Below, piece after piece: positions 50,615-58,903 of a stretch of 64,000 nucleotides of DNA. Numbering within the stretch: position 1 is the first letter of the stretch; every line of letters starts with the position of its first letter. The DNA comes from Christensenella sp964438705. Its GTDB lineage: Bacteria; Bacillota; Clostridia; Christensenellales; Christensenellaceae. Made by a program: the position numbers and the translations under genes. The stretch covers positions 62,001 to 126,000 of the forward strand of contig CAYTKQ010000001.1 in NCBI GenBank assembly GCA_964438705.1. The letters run 5' to 3'. The notes beneath the pieces are model-generated. The model had not been told where the DNA came from, made no database searches, and was given only the letters and a program-made list of their open reading frames with translations.

Positions 50615-51295
50615 ATGGAAATAACAGCGAGAATGCGCGCGGTTCTTGATTTTGTGGAAAATGTGGATACAGCAGCGGATGTGGGGTGCGATCATGGATT
50701 TGTGTCTGCAGCAATGATTCGAGAGGGGCGCGCAAAGCGCGTGATTGCATGCGACATCAGCGCGAAATCGCTGCGAAAAACGCAGGAGTTGATTCGCATC
50801 TGCGGGCTTGAGGGCATCGATACGGTTGTTTCGGACGGACTGCATGCACTCGCGGGAGAAGCGCTCGATTGCGTTGTGATCGCTGGGATGGGCGGTTTGC
50901 TGATGCGCGATATTCTTGCGGACGGGCTTGCGCTGATCAAAGGAAAAAGAGACCTGGTACTTGCGCCGCAGGGCAATGAATATGAGCTGCGTGTGTTTCT
51001 TTATGAAAACGGCTATCACATTTGCGATGAAGCGGTGGTGCGGGATGACGGACATTATTATCAGATCATTCTGGCACAGCAAGGGAAAGCGCAGCCGCCC
51101 GGCGAGGTGTATCTGCATTTTGGATATTATCCTGTGCAACGCAAAGATGTGACGCAAAAAGCATTTTTGCTGCATAAATTGCGCGAATATGAGAGGATCG
51201 TCACGCGTGCGCAAAATGGGAAGAATACGGAAATGTATGTGACAAAAAAACGAGAGATGTGCCAACGAATCAGGGAGGTTTTGGAATGTCTGTAA
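50615..51295 (+). CDS. trmK: tRNA (adenine-22-N1)-methyltransferase TrmK
   Basis: A 226-residue SAM-dependent enzyme. The Rossmann motif ADVGCDHGFVSAAMI, CDISAKSLRKTQELI, CVVIAGMGGLLMRDIL and LVLAPQGNEYELRVFLYENG match the TrmK/YqfN family, which methylates A22 of bacterial tRNAs. The C-terminal 60 residues form the helical tail of the family. GGCGGAG lies 11 bases upstream. It overlaps the nif3-like gene by ten bases, as in Bacillus yqfN-yqfO, close to sigA. Confidence 0.93.
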   Translation: MEITARMRAVLDFVENVDTAADVGCDHGFVSAAMIREGRAKRVIACDISAKSLRKTQELIRICGLEGIDTVVSDGLHALAGEALDCVVIAGMGGLLMRDILADGLALIKGKRDLVLAPQGNEYELRVFLYENGYHICDEAVVRDDGHYYQIILAQQGKAQPPGEVYLHFGYYPVQRKDVTQKAFLLHKLREYERIVTRAQNGKNTEMYVTKKREMCQRIREVLECL

Positions 51296-52398
51296 CGCTT
51301 GAACAGATGGGAACGCTGTTGGAGGATTTGGCTCCGCGCGTCTTTGCGGAGGAATGGGACAACAGCGGATTCAATGTGAATTTGCACCAGAGCAACATAA
51401 AAAGCGTGATGATTTGCCTCGATGTGACGCGTGAGGTGATCGAGCAAGCAACGGAGAAGAAGTGTGGGCTGATCGTGTCGCATCATCCTCTTTTGTTCCG
51501 GGCAATCAAACAGGTAGACACGGACAGTTATGAGGGCAGATGCCTCAAAATGCTGATCGAGAATGGAATATCGCTTTATTGCGCGCACACGAGTATGGAC
51601 AGCGCACCGGAAGGGATCAATACATGGCTTGCGGATGTTTTTGAGCTGCAAAACAGGCGTTATCTTCAAGCGGGTCTAACACAGCATTTTTATGAGGTGG
51701 CGGTTCATGTGCCGCGCGAGCAGGCGGACGCGGTACGCAGAGCGATGACGAGTGCGGGCGCGGGAGAATTGGGCAATTATTCCGGCTGCACTTTTAACGT
51801 CATTGGTGAGGGAACCTTTTTGCCCGGGGTGGGCGCGGCGCCGTACATCGGACGTGAAGGACAGATGGAGCAGGTGGAGGAAGTGCGCATTTCTGCAGTT
51901 TGCGCTGCGGATAAGCTGGATGATGTGCTGCGCGCTGTGCGTGGGGTGCATCCGTACGAGCAGTCTGCAATCAGCGTATTTAGAACCGAAGAACCGCAGA
52001 AGCTGCGTTCGGGCCTTGGCATCGTGGGAGATCTTCCGCAAAAGCTGAGAGCCAAAGAAGTTCTCGATCGATTAAAGGACGCGCTTACAACCGACAATGT
52101 GCGTGTGGCGGGAGATATTGAAGGAATGATCGGCAGCGTCGGCGTGTGCGGAGGTGCCGCGGGGGAGTTTTGGAAGGAAGCAGCCGCGATGGGGGCGGAT
52201 ATTTTTATCACAGGAGAAATCAAGCACAATCACTATATCGAGCGGAAAAACATCATTTTGGCGGAGGCAGGACATTTCGATACGGAAAAATGCTTCTGTG
52301 CGCTGTATGCGCAAGGTTTACAAAAACGGCTGAATGATGTAAACTATAACATAGCGATTTATGTGGAAAATTTACAAAGACCATACATAAATTATTGA
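51286..52398 (+). CDS. Nif3-like dinuclear metal-center protein (YqfO)
   Basis: A 370-residue protein with the Nif3 fold split by a central PII-like insert. Metal ligands are visible: VSHHPLLFR (two His), YCAHTSMDSAPEGIN, and in the last part ADIFITGEIKHNHY with GHFDTEKCF. The inserted domain (about 128-235, YEVAVHVPREQADAVRRAMTSAGAG) corresponds to that of YqfO. The ATG at 51286 is supported by GGAGG in the trmK coding end. The biochemical role is not firmly established (GTP cyclohydrolase-like annotations are unreliable). Thirteen bases before the zinc-ribbon gene. Confidence 0.9.
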   Translation: MSVTLEQMGTLLEDLAPRVFAEEWDNSGFNVNLHQSNIKSVMICLDVTREVIEQATEKKCGLIVSHHPLLFRAIKQVDTDSYEGRCLKMLIENGISLYCAHTSMDSAPEGINTWLADVFELQNRRYLQAGLTQHFYEVAVHVPREQADAVRRAMTSAGAGELGNYSGCTFNVIGEGTFLPGVGAAPYIGREGQMEQVEEVRISAVCAADKLDDVLRAVRGVHPYEQSAISVFRTEEPQKLRSGLGIVGDLPQKLRAKEVLDRLKDALTTDNVRVAGDIEGMIGSVGVCGGAAGEFWKEAAAMGADIFITGEIKHNHYIERKNIILAEAGHFDTEKCFCALYAQGLQKRLNDVNYNIAIYVENLQRPYINY

Positions 52399-52410
52399 GG
52401 AGGTCTACCT

Positions 52411-53142
52411 TTGAGTAATGAATTGAAAGCTTTGTGGGATTATCAGGCAGCGGAAAGCGATCTGGAAGCCTATGAACGTTCTTTAAAAAACACGGAAACA
52501 CGCAAAAGGCTGATACACCAGCAGCAGATATTCCAGACAAATCAGCAGAAGCTCAAGCAATTGGAGCAAGAGGCTGTTTTGCTGCAAAACAAGATCGGCG
52601 AGGTTGCCGGACAGCTGGACGTGCTGCAAAAGCAGATGAAGGAAAAAAAGGACGAGATATCCGAGGTGGCGAGCTACGATCTCGAGGATATGGCGGTCGA
52701 CGATGTGCGCGACATGATCAAGGAGTGCGAGGCGATCAAAGGGTCCATTGAGGTGGGCAAGCGCAAGATCGTTGAGATCATGCACCGATTGGAAAAGTCC
52801 GAGACGGAGATCAAGGAAACGCTCGTGAAAATGAGCAACGCGAAAAAGCAGTTCGACGCGCTAAAAGAACAGCATGCGAAGGAAATCGACGCGGGCAAGG
52901 ACGATCTTGAGAAGCTGCGTGCAAATGTCGCAAAGGCGGCGCAGGGGATCGATGCGGCGCTGATCGCGCGCTATAAGGCGATCAAGCAGCATCGCCCGAA
53001 CCCCATCGCGAAGCTGGTGGGCGACCGATGCGAGGGCTGCAAGATGCAGCTTCCGTCGGGTGTGCTGCAAAATTTGAAAATAGAAGGAAACATCGTCGAG
53101 TGTGAGAACTGCGGCAGGATCCTCTATGTGGTGGAAAAATAA
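52411..53142 (+). CDS. Coiled-coil protein with C-terminal zinc ribbon
   Basis: A 243-residue protein starting at TTG (52411) with GAGGAGGT five bases upstream. Residues about 10-175 are a long heptad coiled coil rich in Glu, Lys and Gln; the end is a C4 zinc ribbon (DRCEGCKMQLPSG and VECENCGRIL). It belongs to the zf-RING_7/DUF164 group that sits after trmK and nif3 in Firmicutes and before rnpB. Proposed as a nucleic-acid or ribosome-related factor in the literature for related proteins; no function is demonstrated here. Confidence 0.85.
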   Translation: MSNELKALWDYQAAESDLEAYERSLKNTETRKRLIHQQQIFQTNQQKLKQLEQEAVLLQNKIGEVAGQLDVLQKQMKEKKDEISEVASYDLEDMAVDDVRDMIKECEAIKGSIEVGKRKIVEIMHRLEKSETEIKETLVKMSNAKKQFDALKEQHAKEIDAGKDDLEKLRANVAKAAQGIDAALIARYKAIKQHRPNPIAKLVGDRCEGCKMQLPSGVLQNLKIEGNIVECENCGRILYVVEK

Positions 53143-53150
53143 GTTTTTTT

Positions 53151-53478
53151 GAGCAAACAGGACGGTCGCGCGTGAAAGCGTGAGGAAAGTCCGGGCTCCG
53201 CAGGGCAGAGCGCCGGGTAACACCCGGTGGAGGCGACTCCAAGGAAAGTGCAACAGAAATATACCGCATCCGTTTGGATGTAAGGGTGGAACGGCGAGGT
53301 AAGAGCTCACCGGCGTTATGGCAACTTAACGCGCAATGTAAACCCCGCTTGGTGCAAGATTGATATGAGGACATTCAATGGCGGCCCGTCACGTCCTTTG
53401 TAATCGCATGAGCCGTCCGGCAACGGTCGGCCTAGATAGATGACCGTCGTACACAGAACCCGGCTTACGGTTTGTCTC
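53151..53478 (+). ncRNA. rnpB: RNase P RNA (class A-like)
   Basis: About 328 bases that process tRNA 5' ends with RnpA. Conserved blocks are seen in order: GAGGAAAGTCCGGGCTCC (CR-I), the ACAGAAA segment of CR-II/III, GTAAACCCC, and AGATAGATGACCGTC followed by ACAGAACCCGGCTTA (CR-V). Helix P1 forms between GAGCAAAC at the 5' end and GTTTGTCTC at the 3' end, which sets the boundaries. It lies directly after the zinc-ribbon gene and ends before a terminator. Confidence 0.96.
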
Positions 53479-53491
53479 AAAAACATTGAAA

Positions 53492-53516
53492 AAAAGCCTC
53501 TGTTTAGAGGCTTTTC
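53492..53516 (+). terminator. rnpB terminator
   Basis: Stem AAAAGCCTCT / AGAGGCTTTT, loop GTTT, followed by CCTAT. It lies about 14 bases after the RNase P RNA 3' end. Confidence 0.85.
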
Positions 53517-53543
53517 CTATTTGTGCAACAGGAAAGGAAGCGC

Positions 53544-55307
53544 ATGAACGGATTTTTGCCAATATCGAAGAAGGATATGGCGGAGCATGAAATAGAACAG
53601 CTCGATTTTGTGTTGGTGACGGGGGACGCGTATATCGATCATCCGTCCTTTGCGCACGCAATTATTTCACGCTATTTGGTGGCGCACGGTTATTCCGTTG
53701 GCATCATCGCGCAGCCTTCATGGAAAACAGCGGAGGACTTCAAGCGCCTTGGCCGCCCACGGCTCGGCTTTTTGATCAGCGCGGGCAACATGGACAGCAT
53801 GGTGAACCTTTATTCCGTGACGAAGCACCGCAGGGCAAAGGATATGTATTCGCCGGGCGGGAAGGCGGGAAAGCGTCCGGCCCGCTCCACCATCGTCTAC
53901 ACCAAAAAAATACGCGAGGCCTATGGTGACGTGCCCGTCGTGATCGGAGGCATCGAGGCGAGTCTGCGCCGGTTTGCGCACTATGATTACTGGGACGATG
54001 CGGTCAAGCCCTCTATTTTGGCAGAGAGCGGCGCAGATATCCTCGTCTACGGCATGGGGGAACGCGCGATCACAGAGATTGCCGAGGCGCTGGACGGTGG
54101 CCTTGCTGCACGCGACATCACCTATGTGGAGGGTACGCTCTATCGAGCACCAAACCTTGAGCGCGTCTACGAATACAAAAAGATGCCTTCCTTAAAGCAG
54201 GTACGGCAGGATAAGGAAACGTATGCAAGAGCCTTCATGACACAGATGAAGGAGCGCAGGGCAACACTGGTGCAAGAGCATACGGACTGCTTCATCGTGC
54301 AGAATGTACCTGCTGCGCCGCTTAATCAGAAGGAGCTGGATTTTGTGTATGCGCTGCCATATATGAGACAGGCGCATCCGTCATACACGCAGCCCATTCC
54401 CGCGCTTGAGGAGGTGATGTTCAGCATCACGGCGACGCGAGGCTGTATCGGCGCTTGTGCGTTTTGCGCGCTATATTATCATCAGGGCAAGGACGTTGCA
54501 TGGCGCAGCGTAAAAAACGTGATGAATGAAGCGGAGGAAATGACGCTAGATTCGGCATTTAAGGGCTACATACACGACGTGGGCGGCCCGACGGCGAACT
54601 TTTACGGTGTGAAGTGCACAAACCCAAAGGGGCGCTGCAACACGCGGCGGTGCTTGACCCCGGAAAAATGCAGGTTTCTAAAGGAAAACCACGCGGAATA
54701 TTTGAAGCTGCTGCGGCGGTTGCGGGAGATTCCGAAGGTTAAGAAGGTATTCATCCGTTCGGGTATACGCTATGATTATGCGCTGCTCGATCAGAGCGGC
54801 GAATTCATCAAGGAGCTTGCCGCGTTTCACGTAAGCGGGCAATTGAAGCTTGCGCCCGAGCATGTCAGTCCTGATGTGCTGAAGATGATGGGAAAGCCGG
54901 ATATTGAAAAGTACCGGCAGTTTTGCCAGAAATTTGAAGCGGCGTCGCAGCGGGCGAGGAAAAAACAGTATGTGCTGCCGTATTTCATGTCTTCGCATCC
55001 GGGGTGCACGCTCGCGGATTCGGTGCGGCTCGCCGAATATATCCGCGACACGGGCTTCATGCCGGAGCAGGCGCAGGACTTTTACCCTACACCGGGTACG
55101 CTTGCGACGTGCATGTACTATACAGGAATAGACCCGGAGACCGGCAAAAAGGTCTATATACCCAAAACGGCGGAGGAAAAAGCGATGCAGCGCGCGCTGA
55201 TCCAATACAAAAATCCCAAAAACAGAGGCATGGTGAAAAAGGCGCTCAAAAAGGCGGAACGGGATGATTTGATCGGGAACGGCAAGAAGAAACTGATCAG
55301 GGAATAA
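53544..55307 (+). CDS. YgiQ-family radical SAM protein
   Basis: A 587-residue iron-sulfur protein. N-terminal B12-binding-like region (FLPISKKDMAEHEIEQLDFVLVTGDAYIDHPSFAH), then the radical SAM cluster motif RGCIGACAFCAL (CxxxCxxC, near residue 300), and a C-terminal part with a Cys-rich DUF3362-like tail (YTGIDPETGKKVY region). The ATG at 53544 has AAGGAAG five bases upstream and is preferred to the TTG at 53523. The substrate is unknown. It follows rnpB and is not obviously in an operon. Confidence 0.9.
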   Translation: MNGFLPISKKDMAEHEIEQLDFVLVTGDAYIDHPSFAHAIISRYLVAHGYSVGIIAQPSWKTAEDFKRLGRPRLGFLISAGNMDSMVNLYSVTKHRRAKDMYSPGGKAGKRPARSTIVYTKKIREAYGDVPVVIGGIEASLRRFAHYDYWDDAVKPSILAESGADILVYGMGERAITEIAEALDGGLAARDITYVEGTLYRAPNLERVYEYKKMPSLKQVRQDKETYARAFMTQMKERRATLVQEHTDCFIVQNVPAAPLNQKELDFVYALPYMRQAHPSYTQPIPALEEVMFSITATRGCIGACAFCALYYHQGKDVAWRSVKNVMNEAEEMTLDSAFKGYIHDVGGPTANFYGVKCTNPKGRCNTRRCLTPEKCRFLKENHAEYLKLLRRLREIPKVKKVFIRSGIRYDYALLDQSGEFIKELAAFHVSGQLKLAPEHVSPDVLKMMGKPDIEKYRQFCQKFEAASQRARKKQYVLPYFMSSHPGCTLADSVRLAEYIRDTGFMPEQAQDFYPTPGTLATCMYYTGIDPETGKKVYIPKTAEEKAMQRALIQYKNPKNRGMVKKALKKAERDDLIGNGKKKLIRE

Positions 55308-55343
55308 CGCGGGATTTGCGGGAAAGTTATCTGTTAATTCGTA

Positions 55344-55372
55344 TTGCGTGCGGGGTATAAATATAGTATACT
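55344..55372 (+). promoter_or_regulatory. Promoter of tig (and probably clpP-clpX)
   Basis: TTGCGT and TATACT, 17 bases apart, about 55 bases before the tig ATG. Confidence 0.75.
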
Positions 55373-55426
55373 ATTCTCTGTATTGTTCTGTAAATTTATA
55401 GTTTTGAAACATCAGGAGGAAGTAGC

Positions 55427-56860
55427 ATGGCTGCTAAAATGGAAAAGCTCGAAGGCAACAAAGCAAAACTGGAGATCAAGATTTCCGGAGATAAATTCGA
55501 AGAAGGGATCTCAAAAGCGTACCAGAAGCTGAAGGGTAAATTCAATATTCCCGGATTCCGCAAGGGAAAAGCACCGAGAAAGATGGTCGAAAATTTTTAT
55601 GGGCCGCAGGTGTTTTATGAAGATGCATTGGATGAGATCGTTCCGGATGCATACATGGAAGCAGTCAAGGAACATGAGCTCGATGTTGTTTCAAGGCCCG
55701 ATTACGATGTACTGAGCCTCGACGCGAAGGATGGCGTAGTCGTCACTGCGACGGTCGTTTTGAAGCCGGAGGTCAAGCTTGGAAAATATGAAGGCATCAA
55801 GGCGAAAAAACCGGTCGAAAAAATTGGGGCAAAGGAAGTTGACGCGGAAATCGAAAAGACCCGTGAGCAGAATGCAAGATGGGTGGATGCGGACCGTGCG
55901 GCAAAGAATGGCGATACCGTTGTGATTGATTTCGTCGGAAGCATCGACAAAGAGAAGTTTGAGGGCGGTTCGGCACAGGATCAGACGCTTGTTCTTGGCG
56001 AGGGGCGCTTTATCCCTGGGTTTGAAGAACAGGTCGTCGGCATGAAAGCCGGTGAGGAAAAGGACATCAATGTCAAGTTCCCGGAAGATTACACGCCCGA
56101 ATTTGCCGGAAAAGACGCGGTATTTGCAATCACGCTGAAAACGGTCAGGGAAAAGGAATTGCCCGCCTTGGACGACGACTTTGCGCAGGATGTGTCGGAG
56201 TTTGACACGCTTGCGGATTATAAAAAAGACGTTAAGAAAAAATTGCAGGAGCGTGCGGATATGCGCGCGAAAGCAGAGCTGGAAAATCAGCTTCTCTCGG
56301 CTGTGGCCAAGGGCATCAAGGCCGATATTCCGGACGTGATGGTCGACAATCAGATCGACTACCAGATCCAGCAGATGTCTTATCAGCTGATGTATCAGGG
56401 TATGAAGATCGAGGACTACCTCGGCTATATGGGCAAAACCATTCAGGATTTGCGGAACGACTACAAGGAAAGTGCGCAAGAGCAGGTTCGCATGCGTCTT
56501 GCGGTGGAAGCGCTGTTAAAAGAACTGAAGATTGATCCGACGGAAAAAGAGATCGAAAAGAAATATGAGGAACTCGCGAAGGAAGCGAAGAAATCCGTGC
56601 AGGAATATAAGGATATGATGGGCACGGAGGAGCTTGATTATTTCAAGGATCGCGTCGCGATGGAGCAGTTGTTCGATTATCTGGTTTCCAAGGCAGAGAT
56701 CGAAGAGGTCGATCCGAAGCAGGAAGCGGAAAAAACCGCGGCCAAGAAGACGGCGACCAAGACAAGCGCGAAAAAAGAGCCTGCGAAAGATTCCGATAAA
56801 GCGGCAGCCAAAAAGCCGGCTGCAAAAACTGCGGCAAAGAGCAAGGCTGCTAAGGAATAA
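55427..56860 (+). CDS. tig: Trigger factor with an unusual basic Lys/Ala tail
   Basis: A 477-residue ribosome-associated chaperone and peptidyl-prolyl isomerase. The ribosome-binding signature is GFRKGKAPRKM (about residues 44-54), the PPIase domain runs about 150-245 (VVIDFVGSIDKEKFEGG, LGEGRFIPGFEEQVVGMK) and the C-terminal helical arms follow. From about residue 432 to the end there is a tail of repeated KTAAKK / AAKKPAAK-like units with Pro, resembling histone H1 tails. This extension is absent from typical trigger factors of about 430 residues. AGGAGG precedes the ATG. Followed by clpP and clpX. Confidence 0.95.
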   Translation: MAAKMEKLEGNKAKLEIKISGDKFEEGISKAYQKLKGKFNIPGFRKGKAPRKMVENFYGPQVFYEDALDEIVPDAYMEAVKEHELDVVSRPDYDVLSLDAKDGVVVTATVVLKPEVKLGKYEGIKAKKPVEKIGAKEVDAEIEKTREQNARWVDADRAAKNGDTVVIDFVGSIDKEKFEGGSAQDQTLVLGEGRFIPGFEEQVVGMKAGEEKDINVKFPEDYTPEFAGKDAVFAITLKTVREKELPALDDDFAQDVSEFDTLADYKKDVKKKLQERADMRAKAELENQLLSAVAKGIKADIPDVMVDNQIDYQIQQMSYQLMYQGMKIEDYLGYMGKTIQDLRNDYKESAQEQVRMRLAVEALLKELKIDPTEKEIEKKYEELAKEAKKSVQEYKDMMGTEELDYFKDRVAMEQLFDYLVSKAEIEEVDPKQEAEKTAAKKTATKTSAKKEPAKDSDKAAAKKPAAKTAAKSKAAKE

Positions 56861-56909
56861 CAAATTTTCGATGCGCCCGTATTGTATGGCGCAGCAAGGA
56901 GGTTAGTTT

Positions 56910-57491
56910 ATGAGCTTAGTACCGATCGTGGTAGAACAGACAAACAGAGGAGAGCGCAGCTACGATATCTTCTCACGGTTGTTGAAGGACAGGATCATTT
57001 TTCTGACGGGTGAAATCGACGATGTTACCGCCAATCTGGTGGTGGCGCAGATGATTTTTCTGGAGGCAGAGGATCCGGATAAAGATATTTACGTATACAT
57101 CAACAGCCCCGGTGGGTCCATTACGGCCGGGATGGCGATTTACGATACGATGCAGTATATCAAGTGCGACGTAAGCACGATCTGCATTGGTATGGCCGCT
57201 TCCATGGGAGCGTTTCTGATGGCGGCGGGTACAAAGGGAAAGCGCAAGTCGCTTCCGAACAGCGAGATCATGATTCATCAACCGTTGGGCGGAACGCAGG
57301 GGCAGGCGACGGATATCGCCATCCATGCACAGCGTATCATTGCCATTAAGGATAAGATGAACAAAATTTTGAGCGACAGGACAGGTCAGGCGCTGAAAAA
57401 AGTACAGAAGGACGTCGAACGCGATTATTTCATGACTGCGGACGAGGCCCTTGAATACGGGATCATCGACGAGATCATCCCGGCGAAATAG
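56910..57491 (+). CDS. clpP: ATP-dependent Clp protease proteolytic subunit
   Basis: A 193-residue serine protease subunit. Catalytic Ser is in GMAASMGAFLMAAG, His in MIHQPLGG and Asp in ERDYFMTADEA. N-terminal LVPIVVEQTNRGERSYDIFSRLL and the hydrophobic pocket region match the family. AGGAGG is eight bases before the ATG. It forms a tetradecamer that works with ClpX, encoded 20 bases downstream. A single clpP in this window. Confidence 0.97.
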   Translation: MSLVPIVVEQTNRGERSYDIFSRLLKDRIIFLTGEIDDVTANLVVAQMIFLEAEDPDKDIYVYINSPGGSITAGMAIYDTMQYIKCDVSTICIGMAASMGAFLMAAGTKGKRKSLPNSEIMIHQPLGGTQGQATDIAIHAQRIIAIKDKMNKILSDRTGQALKKVQKDVERDYFMTADEALEYGIIDEIIPAK

Positions 57492-57511
57492 CGCCGGAGG
57501 GAAAAAAGAAC

Positions 57512-58795
57512 ATGTATGATAATTTTAATGACAGCGGGGAAAACCAGATCAAGTGCACCTTCTGCGGCAAAACGCAGGACGAGGTGCGGCGACTGGTTGC
57601 CGGGCCGGGCGTATACATCTGCGATGAATGCGTAGAGCTCTGCCGCGAGATCATTGACGAGGAATTTAGAGAGGCGGCAAAGTTTGAGCTTAAGGACATT
57701 CCGAAGCCGTCAGAGATCGTGAACACGCTCAATGACTATGTGATTGGGCAGGATAAAGCAAAGAAGTATTTGGCGGTTGCGGTTTATAACCACTATAAGA
57801 GGATCAACGCCGAGATTTCCGCCGAGGACGGAACGGAGATACAAAAATCCAATATTCTGATGCTCGGGCCTACCGGAAGCGGCAAGACGCTGCTTGCACA
57901 AACGCTGGCAAGGATTTTGAACGTGCCGTTTGCCATTGCGGATGCGACGTCGCTTACCGAGGCCGGCTATGTGGGCGAGGATGTGGAAAACATCCTCTTG
58001 AAGCTGATACAGGCGGCGGATTTTGACATCGAACGCGCACAGAAGGGCATCATCTATGTTGATGAAATTGATAAGATCGCCCGCAAAACGGATAACCCGT
58101 CCATCACGCGCGATGTTTCCGGCGAAGGTGTGCAGCAGGCATTGCTGAAGATTTTGGAAGGCACGGTTGCGAGCGTTCCCCCGCAGGGCGGGCGTAAGCA
58201 TCCTCATCAGGATTTTTTGCAGATCGACACGACGAATATCCTGTTTATTTGCGGCGGTGCATTCGATGGGTTGGATTCCATCATTGAAAACCGCACCGGC
58301 AAAAAGATGATGGGGTTTGGTGCGGAAGTGAAGAGCAAGCAGGAAAAGGATATCGGAAAACTGCTTGATGTGCTGCAGACGGAAGACCTCTTGAAGTTTG
58401 GGTTGATCCCGGAGTTTGTGGGCCGTCTGCCGGTGGTCGTGAATCTGCATTCGCTTGATGAGCAGGCGCTTGTGGAAATCCTTAAAAAGCCTAAGAACGC
58501 GCTCACAAAGCAGTTCAAGAAGCTGTTTGAGATTGATGGCGTGGAGCTTGAGTTTGAAGATGATGCATTGAAACAGGTTGCAAAGCTAGCGATCGAACAG
58601 AAGACGGGCGCGCGCGGATTGCGGAGCATTATCGAGACGTCCATGATGGACATCATGTACGATCTGCCTTCACGCGACGATGTGCTGCGGTGTGTTGTCA
58701 CCAAGGATACGATCGATTCCAAAAAACCGATGCTTGTGATGGGTGAAAAAGCGGCGCTGAAAAAGCCGCGACAGAAGGAAGAGACGGCGTCCTAA
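57512..58795 (+). CDS. clpX: ATP-dependent Clp protease ATPase subunit ClpX
   Basis: A 427-residue AAA+ unfoldase. N-terminal C4 zinc domain (CTFCGKTQDEVRR, GVYICDECVELC), Walker A GPTGSGKTLLAQ, Walker B IIYVDEIDKIARK, the pore loop GYVGEDV and the ClpP-binding IGF-like loop (IMGFGAEV reads MMGFGAE here, so the loop tip is Met-Gly-Phe). Sensor II GARGLRSIIE. It recognises tagged substrates and feeds them to ClpP. Confidence 0.97.
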   Translation: MYDNFNDSGENQIKCTFCGKTQDEVRRLVAGPGVYICDECVELCREIIDEEFREAAKFELKDIPKPSEIVNTLNDYVIGQDKAKKYLAVAVYNHYKRINAEISAEDGTEIQKSNILMLGPTGSGKTLLAQTLARILNVPFAIADATSLTEAGYVGEDVENILLKLIQAADFDIERAQKGIIYVDEIDKIARKTDNPSITRDVSGEGVQQALLKILEGTVASVPPQGGRKHPHQDFLQIDTTNILFICGGAFDGLDSIIENRTGKKMMGFGAEVKSKQEKDIGKLLDVLQTEDLLKFGLIPEFVGRLPVVVNLHSLDEQALVEILKKPKNALTKQFKKLFEIDGVELEFEDDALKQVAKLAIEQKTGARGLRSIIETSMMDIMYDLPSRDDVLRCVVTKDTIDSKKPMLVMGEKAALKKPRQKEETAS

Positions 58796-58807
58796 CATAA
58801 AACAGAG

Positions 58808-58835
58808 AAAGAGCGGAGTGTTTCCGCTCTTTTTG
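58808..58835 (+). terminator. Terminator after clpX
   Basis: Stem AAAGAGCGGA / TCCGCTCTTT, five-base loop, T-run. Confidence 0.88.
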
Positions 58836-58836
58836 T

Positions 58837-58865
58837 TTGCTATATTTTGTGTCATACTATATAAT
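58837..58865 (+). promoter_or_regulatory. Promoter of the topoisomerase operon
   Basis: TTGCTA and TATAAT with a 17-base spacer, starting right after the clpX terminator. Confidence 0.8.
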
Positions 58866-58903
58866 ATATCAGTATGCATACATAATCTTGTGGAGGAAAC
58901 GCT

